A DNA stretch of 64,000 nucleotides, from assembly GCF_025642745.1 (NCBI RefSeq), contig NZ_JANZKP010000007.1, forward strand, positions 1-64,000, in the 5' to 3' direction. Within the stretch, counting starts at the first letter, position 1; each line of letters opens with the position of its first letter. The notes beneath the pieces were generated by a model. It saw only the letters and a list, made by a program, of their open reading frames with translations. It searched no databases and had not been told where the DNA came from. This DNA is from Cellulomonas sp. RIT-PI-Y. GTDB lineage: Bacteria > Actinomycetota > Actinomycetes > Actinomycetales > Cellulomonadaceae. Position numbers and translations under genes: made by a program. Positions 17,409 through 26,063 of the stretch are shown here, piece by piece.

Positions 17409-17411
17409 CGG

Positions 17412-17867
17412 TCAGCGCTGGGCGGGGAAGATCGCCCAGACGTGCTTGGTGTGTTCCGTGGCGTACCACCCGACCTGCTGCGAGAGCCGCCGGGCGATCT
17501 GCAGGCCGAAGCCGCCGGCACCGGGCGGGCGTTCCCCCGCGAGGAACGGCGTGCTGCCGATGTCGTGGTCGGCGACGTCCAGCAGGTAGTCGTCGCCGTC
17601 GGTGAACAGCCTCACCGTCGTCGGGGGCAGCCCGTGGGTCAGCGCGTTGGTGGCCAGCTCGGAGGCGACCAGGATCATCCGCTCCGGGACGTCGTCCAGC
17701 CGGCGCTGCGGACCGGCATCGCTGGCGGTGACCGCCTCCAGCAGCTCGCGTCGCACACCGCTCAGGTGGTCCACGTCGTGCAGCACCCACTCACGCACCA
17801 GCTCGAAGCGCTCGGGCGGCCGTGCGGTGACGAGTCCGTCGTCGGTGCGGGCGTTGTTCTCGCTCAT
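17412..17867 (-). CDS. HATPase_c anti-sigma-type protein (RsbW-like)
   Basis: 151 residues forming a single GHKL ATP-binding domain. N box: ILVASELATNALTHG; G1-like DVADHD; G2-like GAGGFGLQIARRLS. Such stand-alone kinases act as switch proteins (RsbW/SpoIIAB type) controlling sigma factors or anti-sigma antagonists in actinobacteria. Its ATG overlaps the stop of the upstream hydrolase by ATGA, so the two are translated together. No antagonist or sigma gene is adjacent. Confidence 0.82.
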   Translation of the reverse strand: MSENNARTDDGLVTARPPERFELVREWVLHDVDHLSGVRRELLEAVTASDAGPQRRLDDVPERMILVASELATNALTHGLPPTTVRLFTDGDDYLLDVADHDIGSTPFLAGERPPGAGGFGLQIARRLSQQVGWYATEHTKHVWAIFPAQR

Positions 17868-18700
17868 CGGGCGAGGAAGTCGATCAGGACCGTGTTCCAC
17901 TCGTCCGCGTGGCTCACGTTGACGCCGTGCGGGCCGCCCTGCACCACGTGCAGCGCCGAGCCGGGGATCGCCTCGTGCGTGCGCCGGCCGGACCCCTCGA
18001 AGGGCACGGTGGCGTCGGCGCTGCCGTGCAGGATCAGCGCCGGGACCTTGACCGCCGCCAGGTCGTCCCGGAAGTCGGTGTGGCCGAACGCGGCCATGCA
18101 GGCCAACGCTGCGCCCTTGCCGGCCTGGTGGCAGAGCGCCAACGCGTCCTGGCGCTGCTGCTCGGTGACCACGAGTTCTCCCTCGGCGGAGAAGAACTCG
18201 GTGGTGAACTCGTCGTAGAACGCCTCGGAGTTCGCGGTGAGCTTCGCCGCCATCGCGGTGGCCTGCGCCTCGGAGAGCGGGCCGTCCGGGTTGCCGGGCA
18301 GGTGCGCGAGGAACGGCGGCACCGCGGAGGCGAACACCACCGAGTGCAGCCGCTCCGCACCGTGCCGCGTGAAGTAGCGGGCGACCTCGCCGCCGCCCAT
18401 CGAGAAACCGACCAGGGTGACGTCGTGCAGGTCGAGCTCGACCAGGAGGGTGTGCAGGTCGTCGGTGAGGGTGTCGTAGGTGTAGCCGGTCAGCGGCTTG
18501 TCACTGCGGCCGAACCCGCGCCGGTCGTAGGTGACCACCCGGTATCCCTCGGCGACCAGCGCCGGCACCTGGTACTCGAAGGACTCACCGGACAGCGGCC
18601 AGCCGTGGATCAGGACCACCGGACGGCCGGGGCCACCCGTGTCGTCGACGTGCAGCCGGGTGTCCTTGAACAGACCGTGGTGTGCGGTGATCTCCGTCAT
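17864..18700 (-). CDS. Alpha/beta hydrolase, non-haem chloroperoxidase type
   Basis: 278 residues. Oxyanion loop HGWPLSGESFEYQ, nucleophile elbow VGFSMGGGEVARY (serine in G-x-S-x-G), catalytic Asp near LHGSADATVP and His in QGGPHGVNVSH. The sequence layout (YDRRGFGRSDKP) is that of the bacterial chloroperoxidase/arylesterase group, which hydrolyses esters and can make peracids. It overlaps the anti-sigma-type kinase gene by four bases, an unusual pairing that recalls the RsbQ hydrolase of Bacillus energy-stress signalling, though RsbQ is a different subfamily. Confidence 0.85.
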   Translation of the reverse strand: MTEITAHHGLFKDTRLHVDDTGGPGRPVVLIHGWPLSGESFEYQVPALVAEGYRVVTYDRRGFGRSDKPLTGYTYDTLTDDLHTLLVELDLHDVTLVGFSMGGGEVARYFTRHGAERLHSVVFASAVPPFLAHLPGNPDGPLSEAQATAMAAKLTANSEAFYDEFTTEFFSAEGELVVTEQQRQDALALCHQAGKGAALACMAAFGHTDFRDDLAAVKVPALILHGSADATVPFEGSGRRTHEAIPGSALHVVQGGPHGVNVSHADEWNTVLIDFLAR

Positions 18701-18738
18701 GCGGCCCTAGTCTTCGGTGCTCGGGCCGCCCGCGCATC

Positions 18739-20349
18739 TCAGTAGCGGAACCGGCTGACCCGGGCCTCCAGATCCGCGGACAACTGGGCCAACTCGACCA
18801 CGGACTGCCCGACCTGCCCAAGCACGTCGGACTGCGCCGCGGCGGCCGAGGCCACCCCGGTGATGTTGGTGGCGATCTCGCCCGAACCGGTGGCCGCCTC
18901 GGCGACCGACCGGGACATCTCGTTCGTGGTGGCGGTCTGCTCCTCCACGGCCGACGCGATGGTCAGCTGGTAGTCGTTGATCGAGGCGATGATGGTCGAG
19001 ATCTGCTCGATCGCCGAGACCGCGCCGGTGGTGTCGCCCTGGATGGCGTCCACCCGGCGGGCGATGTCCTCGGTCGCCTTGGCGGTCTCCTGCGCCAGCT
19101 CCTTGACCTCACCGGCGACGACGGCGAAGCCCTTGCCGGCCTCACCGGCACGAGCGGCCTCGATGGTGGCGTTCAGGGCCAGCAGGTTGGTCTGCTCCGC
19201 GATGGAGGTGATCACCTTCACCACGTTCCCGATCTCCTGGCTGGACACCCCGAGCCGTGCGACCTGGTCGTTGGTCACCGCGGCGGCGTCGGTCGCCTGC
19301 CCGGCGATCTTGGCGGCCTGCGAGGAGTTCTGCGCGATCTCCCGGATGGAGGCGCCCATCTGCTCGGCGCCCGCGGCGACGGTCTGCACGTTGCGGGAGA
19401 CCTGCTCCGCGGCCGCGGCCACCACACCGGCCTGGGTGGAGGTCTCGTCGGCGCCCGCGGACACCTGCGACGAGGCGGCGGACAGCTGCTCGGCGGATGC
19501 GGCGACCGCCTGCGCGGAGTCCTTCACCCCGCCGACCGTGGCCCGCAGCGCCTCCTGGGCGGTGCCCAGGGCGGTGGCCATGTCGCCGATCTCGTCCAGG
19601 GAACCGGCGCGGGCACCGACGGTCAGGTCACCGTCCGCCATCGCGACCAGGGACCGGCGGACGCCGGCGGCGGCGGTCCGGATCCGGCGGGCGACCACGA
19701 TCGCCACCCCGATGGCCAGCACCGCGCCGATGGACAGGCCGATCCAGGTGATCACGATGGAGCGCTCGGCGCGCGCGGAGACGTCGGCCGACTCCTGCGC
19801 GATGGTGTCCGCGATCTCCTCCTGCACGGTGGAGATGCTCGCCACCAGGGCACGGCCCTTCTCCCCGGCGCCGCCGTCGTCCCGGATCTGCATGAACGCG
19901 TCCTGGTCGTCCGCGAGGGCAGCGGGGATCAGCTCGTCGTCCAGCACCTGCCGGTACTCGTCCCAGGCGGTGCCGAACGCGTCCCAGGCCGCCGGGCTGC
20001 CGCCGAAGGCCGACTGGTAGGCCGCCTCCAGGCCGGTCGCGGCGTCGTCCACCGCGGTGTACCCGGCCTCGAGCGCGTCGACCTGGGACTGCTTGCCCTC
20101 ACCCGCGGGGTACGCGCCGACCATGCCCGCGGTCATCCGCACCTGCCAGAGCGAGGCCTGGAAGGTGGACAGCGCGGCGTTGACGGAGGCGTCGGCCTCG
20201 GCCATGTCGGTCGTCTCGGTGCGGATGGCGGACATCTGTCCGGCGGCGAAGGCACCCACGCCGACCGAGAACACGGTGGCGACGGCGGCGACGCCGATGA
20301 TCTGGGTGGCGAGCGGCAGGCGCAGTGCGCGCGTGCGGGTCACGGGCAT
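18739..20349 (-). CDS. Methyl-accepting chemotaxis protein
   Basis: 536 residues. TM1 near 12-32, a four-helix-bundle periplasm-side sensor (about 33-195), TM2 near 197-220, a HAMP domain, then the long cytoplasmic signalling coiled coil. The hairpin tip carries the conserved core [20 protein letters not shown], with [21 protein letters not shown] just before it. It senses an external ligand and signals through CheA/CheW. No other chemotaxis or flagellar gene is in the window, so it is an orphan receptor here. It could instead feed a non-motility pathway. Confidence 0.93.
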   Translation of the reverse strand: MPVTRTRALRLPLATQIIGVAAVATVFSVGVGAFAAGQMSAIRTETTDMAEADASVNAALSTFQASLWQVRMTAGMVGAYPAGEGKQSQVDALEAGYTAVDDAATGLEAAYQSAFGGSPAAWDAFGTAWDEYRQVLDDELIPAALADDQDAFMQIRDDGGAGEKGRALVASISTVQEEIADTIAQESADVSARAERSIVITWIGLSIGAVLAIGVAIVVARRIRTAAAGVRRSLVAMADGDLTVGARAGSLDEIGDMATALGTAQEALRATVGGVKDSAQAVAASAEQLSAASSQVSAGADETSTQAGVVAAAAEQVSRNVQTVAAGAEQMGASIREIAQNSSQAAKIAGQATDAAAVTNDQVARLGVSSQEIGNVVKVITSIAEQTNLLALNATIEAARAGEAGKGFAVVAGEVKELAQETAKATEDIARRVDAIQGDTTGAVSAIEQISTIIASINDYQLTIASAVEEQTATTNEMSRSVAEAATGSGEIATNITGVASAAAAQSDVLGQVGQSVVELAQLSADLEARVSRFRY

Positions 20350-20496
20350 GGCAGGTCTCCTGTGGCGGCGTCCTCCCCCCTGCGGCCCGCGGCGCGGACC
20401 ACGTCATCAGGACGTGGTGCTCTCATCGGGTGACGGTCGGCGCTGCTGAGGCGGATCTGGGTCCCTGCACCCGGGTGAATCGCGGTCGATCACCGG

Positions 20497-20808
20497 TCAG
20501 CGCCGGGCGCGGAGCACCTGCCACAGCACGGCGTGGATCGCCACGTTCCACCAGGCCGCCCCCGCCGCGCACAGCACCAGCGTCTGCGAGGACCAGTCCG
20601 CCGGGGCCGCCGGCAGCAGGAAGGTCCACGGCACGCCGAAGGGCAGGCTCGCGAGGTAGGCGATCCCGCCGCCGATGTTCGCGTCCGCGGTCCGCTGGAG
20701 GCCGAGCGCGAGCAGCAGCACCGTGACCACCAGGACCACCGCGGCATGGGTGATCAGAGCGGCGGGCTGCCAGCTCCGGCGGCGGACACGGGACTCGGGT
20801 GCGGCCAT
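20497..20808 (-). CDS. Small integral membrane protein
   Basis: 103 residues with three hydrophobic segments (near 15-40, 45-65, 75-100). It matches SCO-type hypothetical actinobacterial membrane proteins by pattern only; no function is known. The ATG at 20808 is preferred over one three codons upstream because AGGA lies 8 bases before it. It begins shortly after the acyltransferase stop on the same strand and is probably co-transcribed. Confidence 0.6.
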   Translation of the reverse strand: MAAPESRVRRRSWQPAALITHAAVVLVVTVLLLALGLQRTADANIGGGIAYLASLPFGVPWTFLLPAAPADWSSQTLVLCAAGAAWWNVAIHAVLWQVLRARR

Positions 20809-20829
20809 GCGGGCCATCCTGGCAGCGGC

Positions 20830-21924
20830 TCAGCCGGTCGGCGCGGCCTCGCGGTCGATCGGCGCGGTCTGGCCGGACTGCCACCGCCGCCGGAGCGCGG
20901 CCACCGGCCGTTCGACCAGCCACCAGCTCGCGGTCGCCGCGGCCAGCGTCAGCGCCGCGCCGAGGAGTCCGCCGCCCAGGGTCATCGGGTCGCCGAGCCA
21001 CTGCTGGATCGGCAGGTTCCACAGGTACGCCGCGTAAGAGACCGTGCCGAGCGCGACCAGCACGCGCGGCGGGCGCCGCCACTCCATCGCCAGCAGGATC
21101 AGCACCCCCGACGCCACCGCGACCGCCGGGATCGCCACCAGGTACATCCACGGGGACCCGGAGATCCCCGGCGTCGCGGTGACCGTCAGGAACACCAGGA
21201 CGATCCCGCCGGCCAGGATGCGCCGTGCGGACGTCGAGCCGGGCAGGACGCGGCGTGCCCGGTCCAGCCCCAGCCGCAGGCCGCAGCCCAGGAACAGCGC
21301 GATCGACCAGGAGGTCGGCAGCGCGTAGACCCGGGCGGTGTCCGGCCACTCGTACCCGATGGAGAGCAGGCAGAGGGCCAGCGATCCCACGACCCCGGCG
21401 CCGACCGCGAGCCGGGTCCGGCCGCGTCGCCAGACGACGGCCAGCACCACCGGCCAGACCAGGTAGAACTGCTCCTCGGTGGCCAGGGTCCACAGGTGGA
21501 AGAACGAGCCGCTGCCGTGCGGGATCAGCGGCAGGTTCGAGGTGTAGGTCAGGGCCGCGGCGATGGTCAGACCGAGCATCGACGGTCCGCCGCGCAGCCC
21601 GATCACCCCCTCGACCACCGCGTAGGCCGCGAGCACCAGGACCAGCGGCGGGATCAGGCGCAGCGCACGGGAGCCGTAGAACCGGCCCCACCGCACCCGA
21701 CCGAACCGTTCCAGGTCCCGGGTGAGCAGGCCGGTGATCAGGAACCCGCTGAGCACGAAGAACAGCGTCACGCCGATCATCCCGCCCGAGCCGAACCGCT
21801 CGGAGTGGGCGTGGGTCAGCATGACCAGGGCGATCGCCAGACCGCGGAGAGCGTCCAGGCCCGGAAGCCGGGTGCCGGTCGACGGGACGGCGCGGACGTC
21901 GGCGGGCCGGGTCTGGAGGGTCAC
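20830..21924 (-). CDS. Acyltransferase 3 family membrane protein, copy 2
   Basis: 364 residues, about ten transmembrane helices. Shares the whole layout of the gene at 11266: LPGLDALRGLAIALVMLTHAH with the essential His, GVTLFFVLSGFLITGLLTRD, HLWTLATEEQFYLVWP and TVSYAAYLWNLPIQ. The GTG at 21924 has TACCCT 7 bases upstream, so it appears leaderless like its paralogue. Function is likely acylation of a surface polysaccharide or lipid. Confidence 0.87.
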   Translation of the reverse strand: MTLQTRPADVRAVPSTGTRLPGLDALRGLAIALVMLTHAHSERFGSGGMIGVTLFFVLSGFLITGLLTRDLERFGRVRWGRFYGSRALRLIPPLVLVLAAYAVVEGVIGLRGGPSMLGLTIAAALTYTSNLPLIPHGSGSFFHLWTLATEEQFYLVWPVVLAVVWRRGRTRLAVGAGVVGSLALCLLSIGYEWPDTARVYALPTSWSIALFLGCGLRLGLDRARRVLPGSTSARRILAGGIVLVFLTVTATPGISGSPWMYLVAIPAVAVASGVLILLAMEWRRPPRVLVALGTVSYAAYLWNLPIQQWLGDPMTLGGGLLGAALTLAAATASWWLVERPVAALRRRWQSGQTAPIDREAAPTG

Positions 21925-22046
21925 CCGAGCGAGGGTAGGCGGAAGCTGTCCGATATGTGTGGCATGCACGACATGTCACCCGGCCGGCGCAGATCGCTCG
22001 GACGCCGGGTCGAACGCCACCCGGCCGCGCTCCGTAGGCTGCCGGC

Positions 22047-22187
22047 ATGGACGACGGACAGAACCCGCTGCGGCCCGGCTTCGGCGACCCGCCGCGCCGG
22101 GAACCGCGGCCCACCCGGGCGATGCTGCTCGCCGTGGTGCCGGTGGTGGTCGCGGCACTGGTCGTCCTGGGCTTCGTCCTGATCTGA
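22047..22187 (+). CDS. Small single-pass membrane protein (46 aa)
   Basis: ATG at 22047 lies 6 bases after TAGGCT, giving a clear leaderless promoter. The product has a Pro/Arg-rich N-terminus and one C-terminal membrane helix rich in Val and Leu (about residues 25-46). Strong third-position GC bias supports coding. Function unknown. It is divergent from the acyltransferase. Confidence 0.6.
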   Translation: MDDGQNPLRPGFGDPPRREPRPTRAMLLAVVPVVVAALVVLGFVLI

Positions 22188-22291
22188 GCAGCGGAAGGGG
22201 GCGGCGCCTCCGGGAGTGCGGCGCCCGCCGGCGCGGGTTAGCGTTCCGGACGTCTCAAGCCATGGGGCCCACGTCGTGCCTCAGGAGAACC

Positions 22292-23308
22292 GTGCGCGCA
22301 CCTGCCCCCCGCGGGCCACTCAGCCAGACCGTCCTCACCGCCCTCACCTCCGGCTCGATCGACGCCGATCTCCCGGACCTCGCCGCGGCGCGGATCGCGG
22401 CGGTCCCGGACCTCGCCGGCGACGAGGACATCCAACTCAGCCTCACCCTGCTCTACGAACTCCACCACCAGGGTCTCGACGGCGTGGACGACGCCCTGGA
22501 GTGGCACCCCGACCTGCTGCGCACCCGCGCGGTGATCGAGCGGGAGTACGAGGTCCAGCTCCGTGCCGCGGTCACCGTCCCCGCCGACCTGCGCCCTGAG
22601 CCGACCCCGCAGTCGGTGGCCGCGGCGCTGTTCGACCTCACCGGCCGCGACGACGGGCCGAGCCTGTCGGCGTACGTCGGGAAGAAGGCGACCGACGACC
22701 AGCTGCACGAGCTGCTCAAGCACCGGTCGGTGTACCAGCTCAAGGAAGCGGACCCGCACACCTGGGCCATCCCGCGGCTGCTCGGGGAGCCCAAGGCCGC
22801 GCTGGTCGAGATCCAGGCGGACGAGTACGGCGGCGGACGCCCGGAGCGCATGCATGCGGCCCTGTTCGCCCGGACCATGCGCGGCCTCGGCCTGGACGAC
22901 ACCTACGGCCGGTACGTCGACGAGGTGCCGGCGCTCACCCTGGCCTCGGTGAACATGATGAGCATGTTCGGCCTGCACCGGCGGCTGCGCGGCTGCATCG
23001 TCGGGCACCTGGCGGCCTTCGAGATGACCTCCTCCCAGCCCAACCGCCAGTACGGGAACGGCTTCCGTCGGCACGGCTACGACGCGGACGTGACCTGGTA
23101 CTTCGACGAGCACGTCGAGGCGGACGCAGTGCACGAGCAGATCGCCGGGCGCGACCTCGCCGGCGGCCTCGTCGCCCAGCAGCCGGAGCTGCTGGACGAC
23201 GTGCTGTTCGGCGCTGCCGCCTGTCTGCACGCCGACGGCCGGGTGGGCGGGTACCTGATCGACCGGTGGTCGGCGGGGGAGACGTCGCTGCGGACGGTCG
23301 CGGCATGA
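22292..23308 (+). CDS. Iron-containing redox enzyme family protein (haem-oxygenase-like fold)
   Basis: 338 residues, helical. Matches the actinobacterial iron-containing redox enzyme group: LLYELHHQGLDG, QADEYGGGRPERMHAALFARTM and FDEHVEADAVHEQ provide the Glu/His residues expected for a non-haem iron centre in an HO-like dimetal fold. The substrate is unknown; relatives carry out oxidative N-O or C-C chemistry. AGGAG sits 5 bases before the GTG at 22292. The stop overlaps the ATG of the CDGSH gene (ATGA), implying joint function. Confidence 0.78.
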   Translation: MRAPAPRGPLSQTVLTALTSGSIDADLPDLAAARIAAVPDLAGDEDIQLSLTLLYELHHQGLDGVDDALEWHPDLLRTRAVIEREYEVQLRAAVTVPADLRPEPTPQSVAAALFDLTGRDDGPSLSAYVGKKATDDQLHELLKHRSVYQLKEADPHTWAIPRLLGEPKAALVEIQADEYGGGRPERMHAALFARTMRGLGLDDTYGRYVDEVPALTLASVNMMSMFGLHRRLRGCIVGHLAAFEMTSSQPNRQYGNGFRRHGYDADVTWYFDEHVEADAVHEQIAGRDLAGGLVAQQPELLDDVLFGAAACLHADGRVGGYLIDRWSAGETSLRTVAA

Positions 23309-23535
23309 CGGACGCCCCGGTGGTGCTGGTCGCGTGCCCGGACGGACCGATCCTGGTGCGCGGCGAGGTCGAGATCCGGGATGCCGACGGGGCGGTGGTG
23401 CCCCGTCGCCGGTCGACGGTCGCGCTGTGCCGGTGCGGGGCGTCGGCGATCAAGCCGTTCTGCGACGGCTCGCACAAGGCGATCGGCTTCCGGACGGACG
23501 ACGAGGGGAGCCGGCCACCGGAGCCGCTCACCTAG
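23305..23535 (+). CDS. CDGSH iron-sulfur domain protein
   Basis: 76 residues holding a single CDGSH zinc-finger-like domain that binds a [2Fe-2S] cluster through three Cys and one His: LCRCGASAIKPFCDGSH. It is translationally coupled to the upstream iron-dependent enzyme, so it probably donates electrons to it or senses redox state. The TAG stop is part of the -10 box for the next gene. Confidence 0.88.
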   Translation: MTDAPVVLVACPDGPILVRGEVEIRDADGAVVPRRRSTVALCRCGASAIKPFCDGSHKAIGFRTDDEGSRPPEPLT

Positions 23536-23538
23536 GCT
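23533..23538 (+). promoter_or_regulatory. -10 box (TAGGCT) overlapping the CDGSH stop codon
   Basis: TAGGCT starts with the stop codon of the CDGSH gene and ends 6 bases before the GTG at 23545, indicating an independent leaderless promoter for the transporter. Confidence 0.5.
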
Positions 23539-23544
23539 GAGCCG

Positions 23545-24513
23545 GTGATCGTCGCCTGGTGGGACCGCCATCAGGTCGCGCTGTACCTGGCCGCCATCGT
23601 GCTCGGTGCCGTCCTCGGGGGAGCACTGCCCGGCATCGCCCCGGCGCTCGAGCGCACGATCACCCCGGTGCTCGCGCTCCTGCTGTTCGCCACCTTCCTC
23701 GGCGTCCCGATCGTCCAGGTCGGCCGCGCGGTCCGCGACGTGCGGTTCCTGGCCGCGGCGCTGGCGGTGAACTTCCTGGCGGTGCCGGTGCTGGTCTGGG
23801 GGCTGTCCCGGTTCGTCGCCGACGACCGCGGACTGCTGCTCGGTCTGCTGCTGGTGCTGCTCACCCCGTGCGTGGACTACGTGATCGTCTTCACCGGTCT
23901 GGCCGGGGGAGCGGCCGACCGGTTGGTCGCCGTCGCGCCGGTGCTGATGCTGGTGCAGCTCCTGCTCCTGCCGGTGTTCCTGCCGCTGATCGCCGGGCCG
24001 GAGGTGGTCAGGGTGGTCGAGGCCGGGCCGTTCGCGCAGGCGTTCCTGGTGCTGATCGTGCTGCCGCTGACGGCCGCCTCGGTGCTGCAGCTGCTGTCCC
24101 GGCGGCACGGTGCGGCGCGCCGGGTCGAGTCCGTCACCTCGGCGGCGATGGTGCCGCTGATGATGCTCACGCTGGCGGTGGTGGTCGGGTCGCAGATCGC
24201 CGCGGTCGGGTCGCGGGCCGCCGACCTGGTGCGACTGGTGCCGCTCTACCTGGTGTTCGTGCTGGTCGCCGCACCACTGGGGCTGCTCGCTGGACGAGCG
24301 GCCCGGCTCGACGTCCCGGGAACCCGTGCGGTGCTGTTCTCCGCCAGCACCCGGAACTCGTTGGTGGTGCTGCCGCTGGCCCTGGCCCTGCCGACCGCCC
24401 TCGACCTCGCGCCCCTGGCGGTGGTCACCCAGACCCTGGTGGAGCTGGTCGCCCTGGTGCTGCTGGTCCGGGTGGTCAGCGCAGGGCGATCAGTCCCGCC
24501 GGTGCCGGCGTGA
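23545..24513 (+). CDS. Arsenic-resistance/bile-acid:Na symporter superfamily transporter (ACR3-like)
   Basis: 322 residues with about ten membrane helices. The half-repeat pattern and TPCVDYVIVFTGLAGG match the BART superfamily; actinobacterial members are usually annotated as arsenic resistance proteins. The Cys in TPCVDY occupies the helix-4 position of the functional cysteine in ACR3. No ArsR or arsenate reductase is adjacent, so arsenite export is only likely. The 3' end overlaps the convergent GNAT gene by 38 bases. Confidence 0.78.
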   Translation: MIVAWWDRHQVALYLAAIVLGAVLGGALPGIAPALERTITPVLALLLFATFLGVPIVQVGRAVRDVRFLAAALAVNFLAVPVLVWGLSRFVADDRGLLLGLLLVLLTPCVDYVIVFTGLAGGAADRLVAVAPVLMLVQLLLLPVFLPLIAGPEVVRVVEAGPFAQAFLVLIVLPLTAASVLQLLSRRHGAARRVESVTSAAMVPLMMLTLAVVVGSQIAAVGSRAADLVRLVPLYLVFVLVAAPLGLLAGRAARLDVPGTRAVLFSASTRNSLVVLPLALALPTALDLAPLAVVTQTLVELVALVLLVRVVSAGRSVPPVPA

Positions 24514-24880
24514 ACCCGCACGCCTCCTGGTAGAACGCCCGGTCCGACTCCTCGAAGTCGACATGCAGCCACTCGCACCCGGCCGCGGCGGCGCGATCGC
24601 GGGCCAGTCGCACCAGCGCGGTGCCGACCCCGCGCCGCCGGGCCCGGGTCGCCACCATGGTGTCGAGCAGGAAGGCGTGCACCTGGCCGTCCCACGGCAC
24701 GTTGACGAAGCCGATCAGCCCGTCGTCGTCCCGGGCGGTCACCCAGCCCAGGCTCCAGCGCTCCACCTGCGCCCGCCAGGTGTCGGTCACGACCCGGTGC
24801 CCGAAGGCCTCGGCGTGCAGGGCGTCGACCTCGGCGTCGTCGAACTCGCCGCGCCAGGTCACGGTCACAGGGGTGGGCAT
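24476..24880 (-). CDS. GNAT-family N-acetyltransferase
   Basis: 134 residues. FLLDTMVATRARRRGVGTALVRLARD contains the Q/R-x-x-G-x-G/A acetyl-CoA loop, followed by the AFYQEACGF ending, a minimal GNAT fold. Substrate not predictable. It converges on the transporter. Confidence 0.82.
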   Translation of the reverse strand: MPTPVTVTWRGEFDDAEVDALHAEAFGHRVVTDTWRAQVERWSLGWVTARDDDGLIGFVNVPWDGQVHAFLLDTMVATRARRRGVGTALVRLARDRAAAAGCEWLHVDFEESDRAFYQEACGFTPAPAGLIALR

Positions 24881-24964
24881 GCCGTCACTGTGGCAGGAGT
24901 CGGGGCGCCGCGCAGGCCTCGGCGTCGGCGCCGGGTCATCGCGGTGCGGGTGCGTGCGGCCGGG

Positions 24965-25429
24965 TCAGCGCTGCTCCTGCGCGCCGGCCCGTCGCACCAG
25001 GGCGCTGATCTGCTCCCACGCGTCCGCGGTCGGTCCGGTCAGCGCGTAGGAGGTCGGCCAGAAGCCGCTGGACTCGTCGAGCGCCGCCTGCGGGCTCACC
25101 CCGACGGTCGAGTAGCGCTGCTTGTCCGTCTGCCCGCTCCGGAAGAACACCACGACCTTCCCGCCTCGTGCGTATCCCGGCTGGCCGTAGTACAGCTTCG
25201 CGGTGAGCTCCGGCGCGACATCGGCGAGGATCGCGTGCAGCCGCTCAGCCATCTCGCGATCGCCGTCGGGCATCGCCGCGATCTTCGCCAGGACGTCCGC
25301 CTCCTCGGCGGCGACCTTGTCCGCGGTCGCGGCCCGCTTGACGTCCGCCCGCAGCTCGACGGCCCGGTCCTTGATCGCCGCCCGTTCCTGCCTCGAGAAA
25401 CCGCCTGCCGTGTCGTCCTTGGTGGTCAC
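24965..25429 (-). CDS. DUF1801/YdhG-like protein
   Basis: 154 residues. A helical, Ala/Asp/Glu-rich N-terminal half is followed by the YdhG-type fold LHAILADVAPELTAKLYYGQPGYAR-like region ending VVVFFRSGQTDKQRYSTVG. The family is structurally known but of unknown function. GTG at 25429 is chosen because GGAG lies 8 bases upstream. Confidence 0.7.
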   Translation of the reverse strand: MTTKDDTAGGFSRQERAAIKDRAVELRADVKRAATADKVAAEEADVLAKIAAMPDGDREMAERLHAILADVAPELTAKLYYGQPGYARGGKVVVFFRSGQTDKQRYSTVGVSPQAALDESSGFWPTSYALTGPTADAWEQISALVRRAGAQEQR

Positions 25430-25620
25430 TGCTCTGCTCCTCGGCGTGGAGAGTCGATGTGCCTCCACGCTACGGAGAAGCGCCACACCAGTGCTTCTCG
25501 ATTCCTGATCCCTTGTCCGATGCACTGCACCGGGGTGAACGCGGGGGAGGCCTCGTGAAGACCGTCCGACGGTGTGCCCCGCCCGGCCTAGGGTCGGCGT
25601 CGGGAGCGAGGGGGTCCGCC

Positions 25621-26037
25621 ATGCGCCGAAGTACTGCTGTGACACTCACCGTCGGACTGGTCGCGCTGATCGGCACGTTGCTGGTCGGGCAGACGGTGCT
25701 GCCGTCCTGGGGGCGGAGCGTCAGGGCGATGTACCCCGAGGCGCACCGGATCGTCACGCCCGCGGTGGTGTGGGGGATCGTCGTGCTGGCCTGCCTGCAG
25801 GCGGTGGCGGTGATCGCGCTGCGCCTGGTCGCGTCGGCCCGTGCCGGTCGGACCGCCACCGGCTCGGCCCGGGCCGGGCTCGTGTTGCTGGGCGCCGTAC
25901 TGGTGCAGGTGGTGGTCGGGTTCGTCGGCCTGTCCTGGCTGGGGTTCGGCCAGCCGGGGGTCATGCTCGGACTGATCGCGATCGGGCTGGTGTGTGCGGT
26001 GGGGATCGCGGTGCCTCTGGGGCGGCGGTCACCGTGA
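25621..26037 (+). CDS. Four-helix membrane protein (DUF2975-like)
   Basis: 138 residues with four predicted membrane helices (about 7-27, 47-70, 83-103, 112-132). The MYPEAHR loop after TM1 resembles DUF2975 proteins, which are often paired with a small helix-turn-helix regulator; none is present here. GAGGGGG precedes the ATG. Function unknown. Confidence 0.55.
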   Translation: MRRSTAVTLTVGLVALIGTLLVGQTVLPSWGRSVRAMYPEAHRIVTPAVVWGIVVLACLQAVAVIALRLVASARAGRTATGSARAGLVLLGAVLVQVVVGFVGLSWLGFGQPGVMLGLIAIGLVCAVGIAVPLGRRSP

Positions 26038-26063
26038 CGCCCTGACGCCCTGGCGGTGACCGG

